A DNA stretch of 64,000 nucleotides from positions 124,754,394-124,818,393 of the forward strand of contig NC_079493.1 in NCBI RefSeq assembly GCF_030052815.1, written 5' to 3'. The translations under genes were made by a program, and so were the position numbers. Source of the DNA: Hevea brasiliensis. Taxonomy: Eukaryota; Streptophyta; Magnoliopsida; Malpighiales; Euphorbiaceae. The notes under the pieces are model-generated. The model ran no database searches. It was not told the origin of the DNA and was given only the letters and a program-made list of their open reading frames with translations. This document shows, one piece after another, positions 24,504 through 37,509 of this stretch; position 1 is the stretch's first letter, and each line of letters opens with the position of its first letter.

Positions 24504-25139
24504 AACTTGGGTGGAAACAAATGATAGATTTTCATTTGCCTGTAAAATTTTGTGGGTGCTTGTTGTTTTGCTGGTTTTGCGCTTCTCAATTCGATTTCGG
24601 TTAGTTTGTTCATGGTGTTTGTTTTGAGTAAGTGCAAGAAAGCCTTAGAATCGAGAGGGGCATAAGAGCTTTAGCTATGAGTCTTCGACAAGAGGGGGAA
24701 ATTTTCCTGGTTGAAATTTGCTCAGCTTGAAAAACCGTTATAACCGTTAGTATTTGTTTTACTAAAAGGACCTTCCAATGCCATGGCTCTAATTTGAAGA
24801 TGCTAAGCAAATAATCAAAATTTCAAGGGGCATTTTTACTCAGAAAAAATTTTGAACCTATCCTGCATTATTAGCATATCCTGACTGATTTGATTTGGAT
24901 GTTTGTTAACTAGTGTTCTGTAATCAGAGGAGCAGTTGTTTCTTCCACTTCCACCATAAATCAATGGTGTTAACTAGAAGAGACATTAGCCAAAGGGAGA
25001 ATATTTTCATATCAATTTAATCAAGCAATTAAGTTTTAACATCAAATTATGAAAGTATTTTTGTTTTCAAAGGAACAGGATAATTCTATTTAATTGTTGG
25101 TTATTAGGGGTTTTCTCAATCTATCATCAATGTAATATC
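24504..25139 (-). other. PRK promoter and leader side
   Basis: The 636 bp between the PRK start codon and the LINE insertion must contain the PRK promoter. It is non-coding. I could not fix a TATA box or a transcription start. The LINE insertion may separate the gene from older upstream elements. Confidence 0.4.
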
Positions 25140-25359
25140 AAATTTATCCCAAAAAAGGTAGGAAAGGAGTAGTCTCCTGTAAGTGGAGTTTTTCTCTGTG
25201 GCCTTCGCACATGTTACTCAATTTGCAAATTTAAGAAGTGGGTCTTTCCATCATTCTAGTTTCGACCATCGTCTCATTTCCTCTCTCCTTTTCAAGCCTT
25301 TTCTCCCTCATCTCAAATCTCCTTTCGGACTAGCATTTATTCCTTTCTCCATCTCACCT

Positions 25360-26118
25360 ATGCATCCAGCAGAGCCTTCTTTATCAGATATCATCAGCAA
25401 AACTGAGTCGCTCAGTTGCGCTGAACCTGTGTTGGAGTTAATAAGTTCAGATGACTCTGGTTTTCACGTGACAGACAACAAATTGGTTGCTTGGATTATT
25501 GGTACAAGAAAGTATAGTCCGTGGGTCCTAAAATCCACCATGAGCAAGATTTGGAAGTTGATTTCTGATGTTCAAGTGCAACGTGGACCAGAGGGGAGTT
25601 TCATTTTCATTTTCGAAGATGTCAAGGAAAGAGATGAAGTTCTTGAGGAAGAGCCTTGGCTTTTAGACAATAATCTTCTTATTCTGAAAAAGTGGCCACC
25701 AGACAAGTCTTTTCAAGCTCTGGATTTCTCTACTACTGGGTTTTGGCTTCAAGTACATAGCTTACTGCCTAGCAATTGGAATCAGCAAAATGCACAGAAA
25801 ATAGGGCAGTTGTTTGGGGGCCTAATTTGTGTTGATAATGTTCAAGGGCCAAGTCAAGAATGGCATCCTTTTCTCCTGTTGAAAGTTCGGGTATTGGTGA
25901 AAAAGCCCATTTTAACAGGATTTTTCATTGCACAGGGAGGGGAAAAGAAGGATTGGATAAAATTTAAGTATGAAAGATTACCGATATTTTGTTTCTGTTG
26001 TGGAATTATAGGGCATATTACCAGGAATTGCAATGGGAAGCTCAATGGTGATATTGCCCCTCCATCTCGGTTTGGTTTGTGGCTGTTAGCAAAATCCCCA
26101 AATCCACACCCTTATTAG
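25360..26118 (+). pseudogene. LINE ORF1 (DUF4283 and CCHC knuckle)
   Basis: The frame is open from 25183; the ATG at 25360 (MHPAEPSLSD) is the likely start. DUF4283 features follow (VAWIIGTRKYSPWVLKSTM, FEDVKERDEVLEEEPWLLD, FWLQVHSLLP). Near residue 225 of this frame is the knuckle CFCCGIIGHITRNC, of CX2CX4HX4C type. A stop at 26116-26118 and further breaks cut off the C-terminal part, whose remains read through 26356-27230 in two frames. ORF1 proteins of L1 elements package the element RNA. Confidence 0.88.
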
Positions 26119-27226
26119 AGAATTCTTCATCTCCAATCTCATTTTAACAAAACCCAGGTTCCAAATGCTTCTGTTCCTTCTCTGTTGTCAGATTTACCAT
26201 TAGATAAAGTGGTTTGTCCCTCAGGAATGGGTCTGTATTAGGCGGCGCGTCTCTTAAACACTCAGTCCATACCAGCCTCATCTCCACCTTCTAACCCATC
26301 TACTCACATTAATTGCCTTGGTACTAAAAAGCAGTCTTTAACAGCAGCAGAATCAGTGGGTGTACTTACTAGCTTAGAGGCGATCACACTGCTCAAGGAT
26401 TTGTATGCTAAAGGAAAAGATCTTTGCTCTCCGATTTTCTTAAATCCATCCTCTTACTGTTCAAATGGGCATATGCAAGGCATAGAAATTGTTGCTGACA
26501 ATAATAACCATCAGATTGAGACTTCTGGGAAGGAGAAAATCTCGCTTGTTTATCAACAAACTCGATCATATGAAGTTGTGGAAAGACTGACTCAGGAACA
26601 GACAACAGAAATTATTTCTATGGGCTTAAAACAAGACAGGCCCACTTTTTCTCCTCAACCAAGTCAAAATACGACTTGTTCCAAAGCCTCTTCTCTTTGG
26701 GCTCTACGGGAACGAGATGATCAAGTAAATTTAGCCAGCTTCAAACTAAAAAGTAGAAGCTCTTGGACCCAGCAATTGTTACCCCCAAGCCCCTCGATTT
26801 TCTACTCCATCCAGCTGCTAGTCTCTTAAAGCCAAAAAGAATTATAACATGCCCAAATGCTCAGGAGATAGCTACCATCCTAAATATTGATAAGTCAAGT
26901 AATTTGTTTCCACAAAAAGATTCGGCTACAGATAGCTTTCTTATGATTGAGAGTACAGTAAATCATAACTCTCAGAATTTGGAATCTCTATTACCAGAAG
27001 ATAAGGTGTTGAAGATACCAAATTTCCCTCCTGCATCTAAAACTCAAAAGAGTACATGGAAACGTAGGGCAAGGGCAGCAGAAGGAAGAAGTGGATCTAA
27101 CAGCATTCATACCAAAAAAGAAAGTGCAATAGTTCAACCAATAGATGATGTTGACAATCACTTGGTGGCAACAGATAAAGATGTCTCCCAATCCTCTGAG
27201 GCTTCGGTGGCTAGCCAAAAGCCACC

Positions 27227-27933
27227 ATGACTACCATTGCTTGGAACTGTCAGGGGCTTGGGCAACCTCAGGCAGTTCGAGCTCTACGAGAGCTCATTGT
27301 AAAACATAGCCCTCCATTGTGTTTTTGATGGAGACAAAGAAGAAAAAAAAGTACTTAGAAAGTGTGAGAAGGAAACTTGGCTTCACTAATGAATTTTATG
27401 TTGATCCTTGTGGCCTTTCATGGGGCTTAGCTTTATGGTGGACTGAAGAGACACAAATTTCAGTTTTAAATGCTTGTCCAAATTTTATTGACTGTGATAC
27501 TGTTTTGACTGGGCAGAACATGAACTGGAGAACTACCTTTGTATATGGGTGGCCTGCTATTAGAGACAAAAATGCTTTTTGGGAAGATATGAAGCTTCTT
27601 TTATCTCCTTATCCTAAACCCTGGGTGTGTGTTGGTGATTTTAATGCCATTTCTTTCCCAGATGAAAAGATAGGAGGAGATGTTGTTCGGCCTTCTCAGG
27701 TAAATTGTCTTCTTAATTTTTTAAAACAATGTGATCTAGTTGATTTGGAATGTAAGGGCCCTTTCTTTACTTGGTTTAATAAACAATTTGGGTGGAGGGC
27801 AATTCAGGAGCGTTTAGATAGGGCAATTGCCTTTATTGAATGGAGGGAATTGTTCACAAAAGCTGTTGTTGTTCATGAAGCTTTGCTAGGCTCAGATCAT
27901 AGGCCCTTGGTGCTATATATTGAATGGTGTTAA
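27227..27933 (+). pseudogene. LINE ORF2 endonuclease domain, frameshifted
   Basis: ORF2 starts at 27227 (MTTIAWNCQGLGQPQ). A small deletion near 27318-27326 shifts the frame just before the METKKK motif. The rest runs 27319-27933 with the endonuclease signatures VGDFNAI, RLDRAIA and GSDHRPL. In an intact element this domain nicks the target DNA. The frameshift and a stop at 27931-27933 prevent a full protein. Confidence 0.9.
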
Positions 27934-28155
27934 CCTAAGAAACACTATCTGTTTTGCTTTGAGGCAAAATGGCTTATACACCCTCAATGTTTATCTGCTA
28001 TTTCCTCAGCCTGGCAAAATCAAGTACGTGGGTCTTCCATGTTCTTTATGATGCAGAAGTTGAAATTTTGTCGATCCTCTCTTAGTAGATGGAATTCTCA
28101 GTGTTTCCAAAGTAACTAGAAGGAAATCCAGTTTCTAAAGCACAAGCTTGAAGAT

Positions 28156-29300
28156 GTGTATAGCAGCCCTATAACAGAAGCAAATAAAGAAGTAGAGCAA
28201 TCCTTGCTCAATCGACTTCATGAACTATGGCAGAGAGAAGAAATCCACTGGAAGCAGCGGTCTCGTATCAATTGGCTTAAGGAGGGAGATAAAAACACTC
28301 GTTTCTTTCACCTCTCCACAATTCAAAGAAGACAAAGAAACACTATTTTGAAGCTTAGAGGGGAAAATGGAAGATGGCTTGACTCTGATACTGATATTAA
28401 AGATGAGATTTTCCTCTTCTTCAAGAAACTTTATTGATGTGGTACAACCAGAGGTGAGGAAGATGTGGCTAGCCTGCTCCCATGAATTGTTACAGATGAG
28501 ATGAATAGTTTTCTTCAGAGAGAAGTATCAAATGAAGAAATTAAAAAAGCAGCTTTTGAATTGGGAAGCTTAAAGTCTCCAAGTCCTGATGGTTTCTCAG
28601 GCATTTTCTATCATCAAAATTGGGACATTGTTAGCAGTGATGTTTGCAGGGCTGTTAGAAGTTTTTTTGTTTCTGGCTATATGTTAAAGGAGATGAATAG
28701 AACAAATGTAGTTTTGATTCCAAAGTGTAAAAATCCAACTTCTATCAATCAATATAAACCCATCAGTTTGTGTAACTTTATTTACTAAGTTATATCCAAA
28801 GTGCTTGTTAACAGACATAAACCTTTGATGGATGTTTTGATTTCTCAAGACCAAACTGCTTTTATTCCATCAAGAGCCATCCAGGATAATTTCATAGTTG
28901 CCCATGAGGTCTTTCACTTCCTGAAGACTTCCCACAGTAAAAATCATTTAATGGCAATTAAATTGGATATGCATAAAGCTTATGATCAAGTGGAATGGTC
29001 TTTTCTCCAAAAAGCTTTACTACAATTTGGATTTCATACTTCTTGGGTTAATTTGATCATGCAATGTGTGACAACTACCAGATTCTCTATATTGATAAAT
29101 GGTGCTCTTACTCCTTCTTTCACTCCAACTAGAGGCTTGCGGCAAGGAGACCCCCTCTCCCCATATCTTTTCCTCTTCATTTCTCAAGCTCTCTCATGTT
29201 TAATATCAAAGGCAAAAGAAGAAGGCCTGTTGAAAGGAGTTAAATTATCTTGAGCCTCTCCGGTAATCACCAACACTTTATTTGCAGATGAGACTTTATT
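28156..29300 (+). pseudogene. LINE ORF2 reverse transcriptase domain, broken
   Basis: The blocks SRINWLKEGDKNTRFFH, SPSPDGFSGIFYHQNW, VVLIPKCKNP, YKPISLCN, IQDNFIVAHE, KLDMHKAYDQVEW and LRQGDPLSPYLF are all recognisable as a plant L1 reverse transcriptase. In-frame stops occur at 28435, 28786 and 29251. The active-site motif reads FADE instead of FADD. The domain cannot be active. Confidence 0.92.
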
Positions 29301-29379
29301 ATTTGGAAGAGCGACTTGGAAATAAGCTTTCACTCTTTATGACATTGTTTCTAAATACACAGAAGCTACAGGCCAGAGA

Positions 29380-31347
29380 GTGAATTTCCATAAATCCAGT
29401 ATTTTCTTTAGCAAGCATATTCCTTCAAACCTTAAGAGGAGAATTCTTAGATTCTTTAATATGCGAGAAATGGCCATTGAAGACAGATATCTAGGCTTGC
29501 CTTCTTTTTGGGGTCATTCAAAAATCCGAGCTTTAAACTTTGTGAAGGAGAAGGTGATTGCCAAAACTCAAGCTTGGAAGCAAAAGCTTCTTTCCCAGCT
29601 AGAAGAGAGACTTTGATTAAAGTTGTCCTTTGTGCTATCCCTACCTATTCAATGAGTATCCTTAATTTCCCTATAGGCTTCTGCAACCAGTTAAATAGGG
29701 TAGTATCAAATTTTTAGTGGGGAAAGGTAAATGATGAAAGAAAGATGCATTGGGTGAGTTGGGCAAAGGCTTCCTATCCAAAATCTCAAGGAGGAATGGG
29801 ATTTAGAGATTTTAAACTTTTCAATTTGGCTTATTTGGCCAAGCAATTTTGGAGATTGTTGAAAAATCCTTCTAGTCTTTGGGCGAGAGTTATAAAGGGC
29901 TTATACATCCCCTATTCTTCTTTATGGTCAGCTCCGGCAGCTTCTCGAGGCTCTTAGGTTTGGTAAAGCCTATTAGCAGACCGTGAAGTTTTGAAAGAAG
30001 GGATTCGATTTAATAGCTGACGGTAGACAAACTCGCATTTGGGAGGACCCTTGGGTTCCTTGTTTTCCAAATTTTAGAGTCCAAAGACCTACTAATTGCC
30101 CTCCCTACATTAATATGGTAGCTGATCTCATTGATCAAACCATTATTCAGTGGAAATCTCCTCTTCTATCATCTCTCTTTAATGAAGCAGATGCTTGTAT
30201 GATAGGCTCTATTCCTATTGCTCCTTTAGGTAATGAAGACTCCTTAGTGTGGCACTTTGATAACTCAGGCTTATATTCTGTCAGGTCGGGCTATAGATTT
30301 TTGGTGAGCAAGAACGATCTTATGAATAATTCTCGCCCACAACAATCAATAAACATTCCAGGAAAGTATTGGAAATCCATTTGGAGTTTAAAGGTGCAGC
30401 CAAAAATTCAGGTCTTTTTTTGGAAAGCTATGCGGAATGCCTTACCAGTTCGTGAGAACCTTGCAAAACGATCTGTTCCCATTCACCCCTCCTGCCCTAT
30501 CTGTAACGCAGATATTGAGACCATTGAACATATGCTCTTTTGGTGCGATCATGCTAGAGCTACGTGGTTTTTAAGTCCTTGTGCTTATAGACCAAATCCT
30601 ATTGGTTTTGCATCCTTTACGCAATGGTGGACATCAATTGTTGAGGAATTCCACGGCGTTTCATTTGTGTTAGACTTAATAGCAATTACTTGCTGGATCA
30701 TTTGAAAAGATCGTAACAAAGCTATTTTCGAGAACTACCAATTAAATCCTCGAGAATCAGCTCTTCGTATTCATGCTAGCCTCTTGGAATTGGAGCAAGC
30801 CCTGACTATCAGGATTTCTCCAATCCTTGAAACCTTTCCTCCCTCTTCTACAGTTTCTTGGATTCCCTCACCCCAAGGAGTTTTGAAATTAAATTCTGAT
30901 GTTGCTTGGAAGGATAATTGTCAGGTGGCTTCTATTGTAGTAGTGGTGAGAAATTTCAAAGGTGAGATCATTGATGGGGTAACAAAGCAAGTTATTCGAG
31001 CTAACCCTCTAGCTGGAGAAGTGTAGGCTCTCTTAGAAGCAGTTTTGCTGGCTAAGAACATTGGTGCTACGTCAGTCATCTTTGAATCAGACTCAACTTT
31101 GCTCATTTCAGCTTTATCTGATCCTTTATTCACAAATTGGCATATTCAAGCTTCAGTTGTAGCAATTAAAAATATCACCACTTGTTTTAGAGAAGTGCAA
31201 TTCTCTTTTATTAAAAGGCAAGCAAATAGAGCAGCGGATTGTGTAGCAAAACTTTTGTTTAAGAATTCATTGCCTTGTAATTGGATTTGTAATTTGCCAT
31301 CAGAATTATGCTCTATATTGTCTGCTGATGCCCTTGGGGCTAGTTAA
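29380..31347 (+). pseudogene. LINE ORF2 C-terminal part: zf-RVT and RNase H
   Basis: Fragments after the thumb region (DRYLGLPSFWGHSK) lead to the zinc-binding domain at about 30360-30570 (WKSIWSLKVQPKIQVFFWKA, CPICNADIETIEHMLFWC). An RNase H-like domain follows at about 30880-31300 (LNSDVAWK, GEVALLEAVLLA interrupted by a stop at 31024, FESDSTLLISAL, RQANRAADCVAKL). Several stops break the frame. RNase H at the C-terminus marks a plant-specific L1 branch. Confidence 0.88.
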
Positions 31348-31386
31348 TGCAAAGGTTTGCTTTTCAAAAAAATTTATCCCAAAAAA

Positions 31387-31712
31387 AATTATAAAAGTCA
31401 ATAATTTGTTCAAATAATAGGTGGAACGGCTTTTTGATCAATCACCATAATTTGATTCTGGTGATTAACATTTAGAAAATAATTTTAAATAATTAACTTA
31501 AGCATGGAAAGTGCATTTTAGACTTACTAAAAAGCATAAATTAATACCCAAATGAGAGCTACCTTTCCTTATCAATTAAGGTTTCACTCTAATATGTAAT
31601 ATTTCAGGATGATTTATTCTAAATGCATTAGGTTGATGGGAGAGAATGAGTTTTCGTTTGAAGAGAAGACTTAGTCTTAGTGTGCAAAACTTCACCAAAA
31701 ATACTCTAATTG

Positions 31713-31757
<45 letters not shown>

Positions 31758-32055
31758 TAATTAATTGAAATACCTGTAAATATGATTTAGATGTCATAGT
31801 TATAAATAAAATTCTATCAAAAAAATTATAAATAAAAGAAAATTCAACAAATCAATTGATAGTCATGTATAAACTTCATATTCATTACTTACCTTAAATG
31901 AATTGAGTCGATGGGGAGAGCGTACCTTTAGAATTGTCTGAAGATGAAATTTGATTTTGGTGCATGAAAACTTGGCTGAAGATACTTTGATCGTAAATAA
32001 CAAAAAATATATATATATAAACTAATTGAGATAACTATAAATTTGATTTTGATAT
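31387..32055. repeat. Diverged duplicated sequence, second copy interrupted
   Basis: Two related units lie head to tail, about 31603-31881 and 31882-32055. Paired words include GCATTAGGTTGATGGGAGAG with GAATTGAGTCGATGGGGAGAG and AATTGAAATACCTGTAAATA with AATTGAGATAACTATAAATT. The second unit breaks at 32055 and resumes at about 38726 (ATCAAAAAGTTATAAATAAA, GATAGTCATATATAA), matching 31815-31880 of the first unit. The interruption is the element at 32056-38725. The units are old and non-coding, and their nature is unknown. Confidence 0.7.
31714..31757. repeat. (AAT)n microsatellite
   Basis: About 14 uninterrupted AAT units are visible inside the first duplicated unit. Confidence 0.95.
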
Positions 32056-34048
32056 TGTAATGTCCTGAAAATTTTTAAAATTTAATAAATTATATAAATA
32101 ATTATTTTAATATTATTTTTATTTCTTTTAAATATATTTATAAAAATTGATTCAAAAACTTCAATTTTAAATTAAATGATTATTTTCTAAAGTTAAATGT
32201 TATATTCATAATTATTATTATTATCATAGTACTTATGTAGTTATTTTTATTAAAAAGAATGAATATTAGATATTGTGAATTATATTATTATTAGTGTTGT
32301 TTTATTTAAAATATTGTTTTAAGGGAATTTAAATAGGATGGACTTAATTGAAAAGTATTTTGAACTTGATTGTAAAATCATGAAAAGTTCAGGGATTAAA
32401 AAATAATTAAAAGTTAAAAAAAAACTTCGAATTTTGAAAACCAACAGCAGCCCCCTTCCCCCCCTCCCCCCATCCCCAAAAAAAAAAATCTCTCTCTGTT
32501 CCTCCCGCATCTCTCTCTCTCCGTTCACTGTCCTCCGGCTAGACCAAGTGGTGAATAATTGCCGATGAACCTTTAGTGACCATCAGCAGCACCGGCGCAA
32601 GCTCATTGGGTGGTGAACAACGACAGCCGGTGTGCCTTTCTGGGGAAACGAGCAAGGGAGAGTTGAACGGTTTTTCACCATTTTCTGTCAATTCTAACGT
32701 CAGATTGGAGCCAAACCACGGAAGTATGACTCCTCTTTGCTAGGCTACTAGATCCAACCAACCCCACTCCATATCGTCGCCAGAATTCGGCAAATCAAGG
32801 AGAGAGAAATAGAAACTTCTAGGGCCGATTTCGGCCAATCCAACGGTCAGATTAGTGATCCGAGACCACTTATGGATTTAGAGCAACAAAACCTTCGAAA
32901 TGGGATCAACCTCGCTCCGATTGGACACCATTTGGAAAAGGCAATATCCCTTGGTGGACTTTTGAGTTTTTCAATACCCATAAATAAAATATAATTATAT
33001 GATGATTATTAACAATTTATGGATTTTGTTTAGATGCAATCAGATTGGCTATAGCTCACGGGCACTCCGGATCGAGTTTTCATGCTGAGCCGACCACTTG
33101 ACAGGCTGTCTTGGAAGGTAGTCATGTTTATAGTTGTTTCTAGCATTTTTAGACATTCCGGACATGTTCCAGATAGCAGAATTTGTAAAGGTAATCCCTA
33201 ACTCAAATTGTGTGGTTTTTACCTCTAGCTAGTTAAGTTTGTAAAATATTCTTTGTTGAGTAAAATTAAGTAAAATGAATTTAGTTAATACAAGGATGAG
33301 GTAAAGGACATCCAAGAATATTTTTGTAATTTTTTAAATATTGAAAATAATTATTTGGATTTTAGAAAAGTTAGAGACCCAAGCTGGAATTTGGATTATT
33401 AAACTTAGGTTAGGTTCTTGTAGGTCCCGGATGGACTTGTATTGTTGTTATTGTAGGCCTGAGGCCTTGTGTGTTATTTTCTGCTGAGTTTTCTTGCAGG
33501 GGTTGGGTCTAGTTATAGGGGAGACTCTGTTGAAATTTCAACAAGACCTTAGGATTTATTCTTACTTCTGTAAATTAGATCAATTAGTTAATTCTATCAG
33601 TATTTTGATAGAGGTTAGTATATCTGTATAGAAGATTTGGCCAGCCATCTTCTCCTTCTAGCCGGACCCGCTACAGTCGAGTTAACTAGTTTGTGAGTTG
33701 GATATTAATTATTTTTATAATTTCAATATTATTTATAGTTTTGATATGCTCATACATTTTATAAATATATTTACATAGTTAAATAAATTAGGAGCATTCT
33801 TATTGTTGCATATTTAATTATTGTTAAATTACTCGTGTTTGCCACCTTGAGAACAATTTGGAGCTCTATATGTGTTATATATGGCATATGATTTATATGG
33901 ATTGGATGGGTAGTCGGTTTGAGTTAGTCTCACTGAAATTTGGTCTTATAGATATGGAAAGTAGGGGTGAGGCACAACTTTGAGTTGATCTCGCAGGTTC
34001 CTACACTTGGATTTGAGCGAAAATCTGGCTTGAGTTGAGCTCGCTGAT

Positions 34049-34579
34049 AGGGGTGTGCAAATGGTCGGTTCGGTTTCGAACCGAACCGAACTGATAAAAT
34101 CGAAAATCGAAAATTGAAAATTTTAAAAACCGAACCGAACCGATTGATAAGAGAAAACCGAACCGAATCGAACCGATAAATTTCGGTTCGGTTCTGTTTT
34201 AAAACCGATCAAACCGAAATTTATAAAATTTCATATTTTTAACATTAAATCTAAATAATAAAAACATAAAAACAAAAAAAATTAGAAATCAAAACTCAAA
34301 AATCTTTAGGTTCGGTTCGGTTTTCTTTGATTTTGGTTCGGTTCGATTCGGTTCGATTCAATTTGATTCTATTTTTTTTATTTCCTATATATATTAATAA
34401 TTTCGGTTCGGTTCGATTTTTTTGATTTTTTTATGAAAATAACCGAACCGAACCGATTAACCGAAATTATCAAAATTATAAACCGAACCGAACCGATTAA
34501 ATTTTAAAACCGAACCGATTGAACCGAATTAATCGGTTCAGTTCGGTTTTTCGGTTTAAACCGAAAACTGCACACCCCT
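34049..34579. mobile_element. MITE copy 2 packed with CGGTTCGG motifs, reverse orientation
   Basis: A 531-bp element with ends AGGGGTGTGCA and TGCACACCCCT and target repeat CTCGCTGAT at 34040-34048 and 34581-34589. Its interior is the reverse complement of the copy at 20713-21228, including the AT-rich centre. It is inserted into the LTR-like element. Runs of CCGAACCG on one arm face CGGTTCGG on the other, so single strands could form a very long hairpin. Confidence 0.9.
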
Positions 34580-34726
34580 ACTCGCTGATAGGATTTGGAT
34601 TGAGGGAGCTATATAGAGGATCAAGTCCCATATATTATGCAATCATGTGATACACTGGATGCGTGAATAGTTTCAAATTATTTTCTCGTACAAGTATTAG
34701 ATGAATTATTTATTTTATGTGTTGGA

Positions 34727-37466
34727 TATCACACCTTACCCCTCTGTAAGGCATAACATGATCCCATAATATACCTAATGAATTACCGAACTTTACCTAC
34801 CGATAACCCATTAAATACAATATAAGGGATTTTAAACAAATTAAATTCATTTTAAGATGTAAAGTGATGTTAAATCATTATTAAAAAGCCATTGATTGGA
34901 GTTTAGGTCACAAGTAGAATTTTGATTTATTCGACATATTGAAAATTTTATAAAAATTTCGACAGAGTGCCGACTGTAATTTGAGAAAATAATTCTTCAA
35001 AACTTGTTAAAAACACTCCCAATACTTTTCACAACCACAACTCCAGCAATTTTCAATACAATTCAACACATGTTCAATAAACCTAATTGTCATTTAATTT
35101 AATTAAATTTACATACAAAAGTCTCAAATGATAGAAAAGGAAAACCAAAAATATTATTAATACAACTTTAAGGTACAACTGCTCATAAAGTTCTACAATA
35201 CATATTAACAAGTAATTTACACCAAAATAAATCTACAAGGGTATAAAATTTTATACTCTCACAAGATTCACAACAAGATCCCTTCACTGCAGCTAAAAGC
35301 AGCTCACTCTGCTGCCTTATCTTTCCCCCTGTCTGCGACAGTAAGAAAAAGCCATCTCTGAGTACTATACTTAGTGGTGCACAATAAAAAAAAAATTAAG
35401 TTGTTGAATATAAAAGCATACATCGATAAACAAATATTTAAACTCTTTCAAAATCACATTTCATGAAATTAATGTCAACTTTTATAATGCCATTTTATCA
35501 AAATAATTTATAAATCATAGTGTTACCAATTAATAACATAACTTAGGTCATGACACAAGATTTCCAATCAATGTCGTGTCGTACACCACGACAAAGTAAA
35601 CTCAACCCCAGTAATCAAAATCAATGAGGGAGGTGGCTAGCTAGCTGTATGAGTACTCATCCAATCTCAACCTCAAACTAACAAGCCAAAGAGGGAGGAA
35701 CATAGTCAATCTCAACCCCATAAATGGAGGAGAAACACAGTGATATTGCCATGTCAAGTGTGAATCCAAAACCAAATTCAAAATCATATTGCTCAAACAT
35801 TTCATGCAAAGCTCTAAGCAATTTTTATTCTAAATTTTCATTTACAAAGTAGGCAACACAATATTTCTCAAAGCCATAATAAACACAAATTATTCACAAT
35901 ACATATTCAAATAAATTTTCAAGTAGGAAACAAGAAGTTAAAAATTATTGTGCGCAAACCTCGTATATTAGCTTTTCCTTAATTTGCTCCCGTCTATTTC
36001 CTTCTTCGGAAGGCTCCTTTCCCACTGAAACACAAAATTAAGGTGTTTGAAGATTTATTCAAATTATTTCTAACAATAAGTCCAACAATTGAATTTTTAT
36101 ATACTAATTTCACTTTTAAGGTTTCATAAGTCAAGTTCTTTATGTTTTTTTATTATGGTGATTACTATTTATTTGACTAATTAGATAAAATATTGACTTT
36201 TTCATACTTAATAGATATACTAATTCTAATTACACTCACATACCACATTTTGGGTTACAATTTTGTTGGCATTGATTGTCAATTAAAATTCAAAACTCCC
36301 TAAGAGAAATTCCAAAGTTTTAGTTTTAGTCACTTGGGTTTACTATTCCATTGGACCTATCTGCAGTGGAAATTTAGCCAATTTTTCTCCATCAAAGTTG
36401 TTCCTTAATGTATCTAGTTTAATTTCCCTTTTGAATTACTCCATTTGGAGTTTTGTAGCTTAAGTTATGTCATTTTTACCAAGGTTAATCGGATTTGTCA
36501 AAACCCAGAAATTCTGAGCAAATTTAGGTCTGGCAGATTTTGTGACCTAAGTTTGGTTGGCAATTTAACTAGGTTATAATCAGAATTTGGATTTGTATTC
36601 TTCATGAAAGTTGTTCTAATATGTTTAAGCTTTCCAATGGTATAAAAATCATGTCATTTAGACCTTTTTGCACCAAGTTATGACCATTTGAATATGTACT
36701 ATTCATATAATCAGTTTTGTCCAATGGTAGGGTACCTAATCCGGATTTAACCAAATTTTACACCAATTTGTGGTCAGTTTTAAGGCAAGGTTTCTACATG
36801 AAAATTGTTGCTTTGAGTCTTAATTTTCATCTTTAATTGGCTTCACACTAATTGGAGCAATATAATTTCAGTTATAGCATTTGAGTGGGCAAGGGTCAAG
36901 CTGTCTAGATTTGGACATTACCATATTCACACTTCAATTCAATTCCATGCATTCAATCACACTTATAAGCACACCAATTGATCAATTTAAGTATCAATAA
37001 TGTCAATTGGGCATCAATTCACCAAAATCCCCAAATTTCCCCAAATTTTTCAATTGTCAAGAATCCTAATTTCCAATTGCTTAATTCATGTAATTGCACT
37101 ACACTAATCAAATCCAACACTTCATAACTATCATAAAATATGTTTAATACCATCAAACCCTAATCCTTCTCAAGGTGGCCTAATTCCATACAACATTCTT
37201 CATGCATGATTTTTCACTTTTCCAAGAAATTTTCACTAACATAACACCATTTCCATAAGCATAAACCATTTTAAATAAGAAGAGAGAGAATTACTTGAAT
37301 TGACTAATTTCAAAGCTTCAATTTCTTCAAGTTTTCCCCTTCCTCTTACTTCCAATCTCACTACTAAGACTTAAAATAAATTTTTCTCTCAAGAAGCTAT
37401 GGAAATTATAGGGAAATTTTGATGATTTTAGAGCTTGAAGTGCTCTTTAATGGAGGAAAGAAGAGA

Positions 37467-37509
<43 letters not shown>

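Larger units (their letters stand above)
25157..31369 (+). mobile_element. Near full-length decayed L1-type LINE
   Basis: A 6.2-kb non-LTR element flanked by a 17-bp target duplication AAATTTATCCCAAAAAA (25140-25156 and 31370-31386). Domains in order: ORF1 with DUF4283 and a CCHC zinc knuckle, an apurinic-type endonuclease, a reverse transcriptase, the zf-RVT zinc-binding domain and an RNase H domain. This is the order of plant L1 elements with RNase H. Several stops and frameshifts interrupt both ORFs, and the catalytic FADD of the reverse transcriptase has become FADE (29281-29292). The element is therefore dead. The only A-rich run at the 3' end overlaps the target repeat. It sits about 650 bp upstream of the PRK start, in the opposite orientation. 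Confidence 0.95.
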
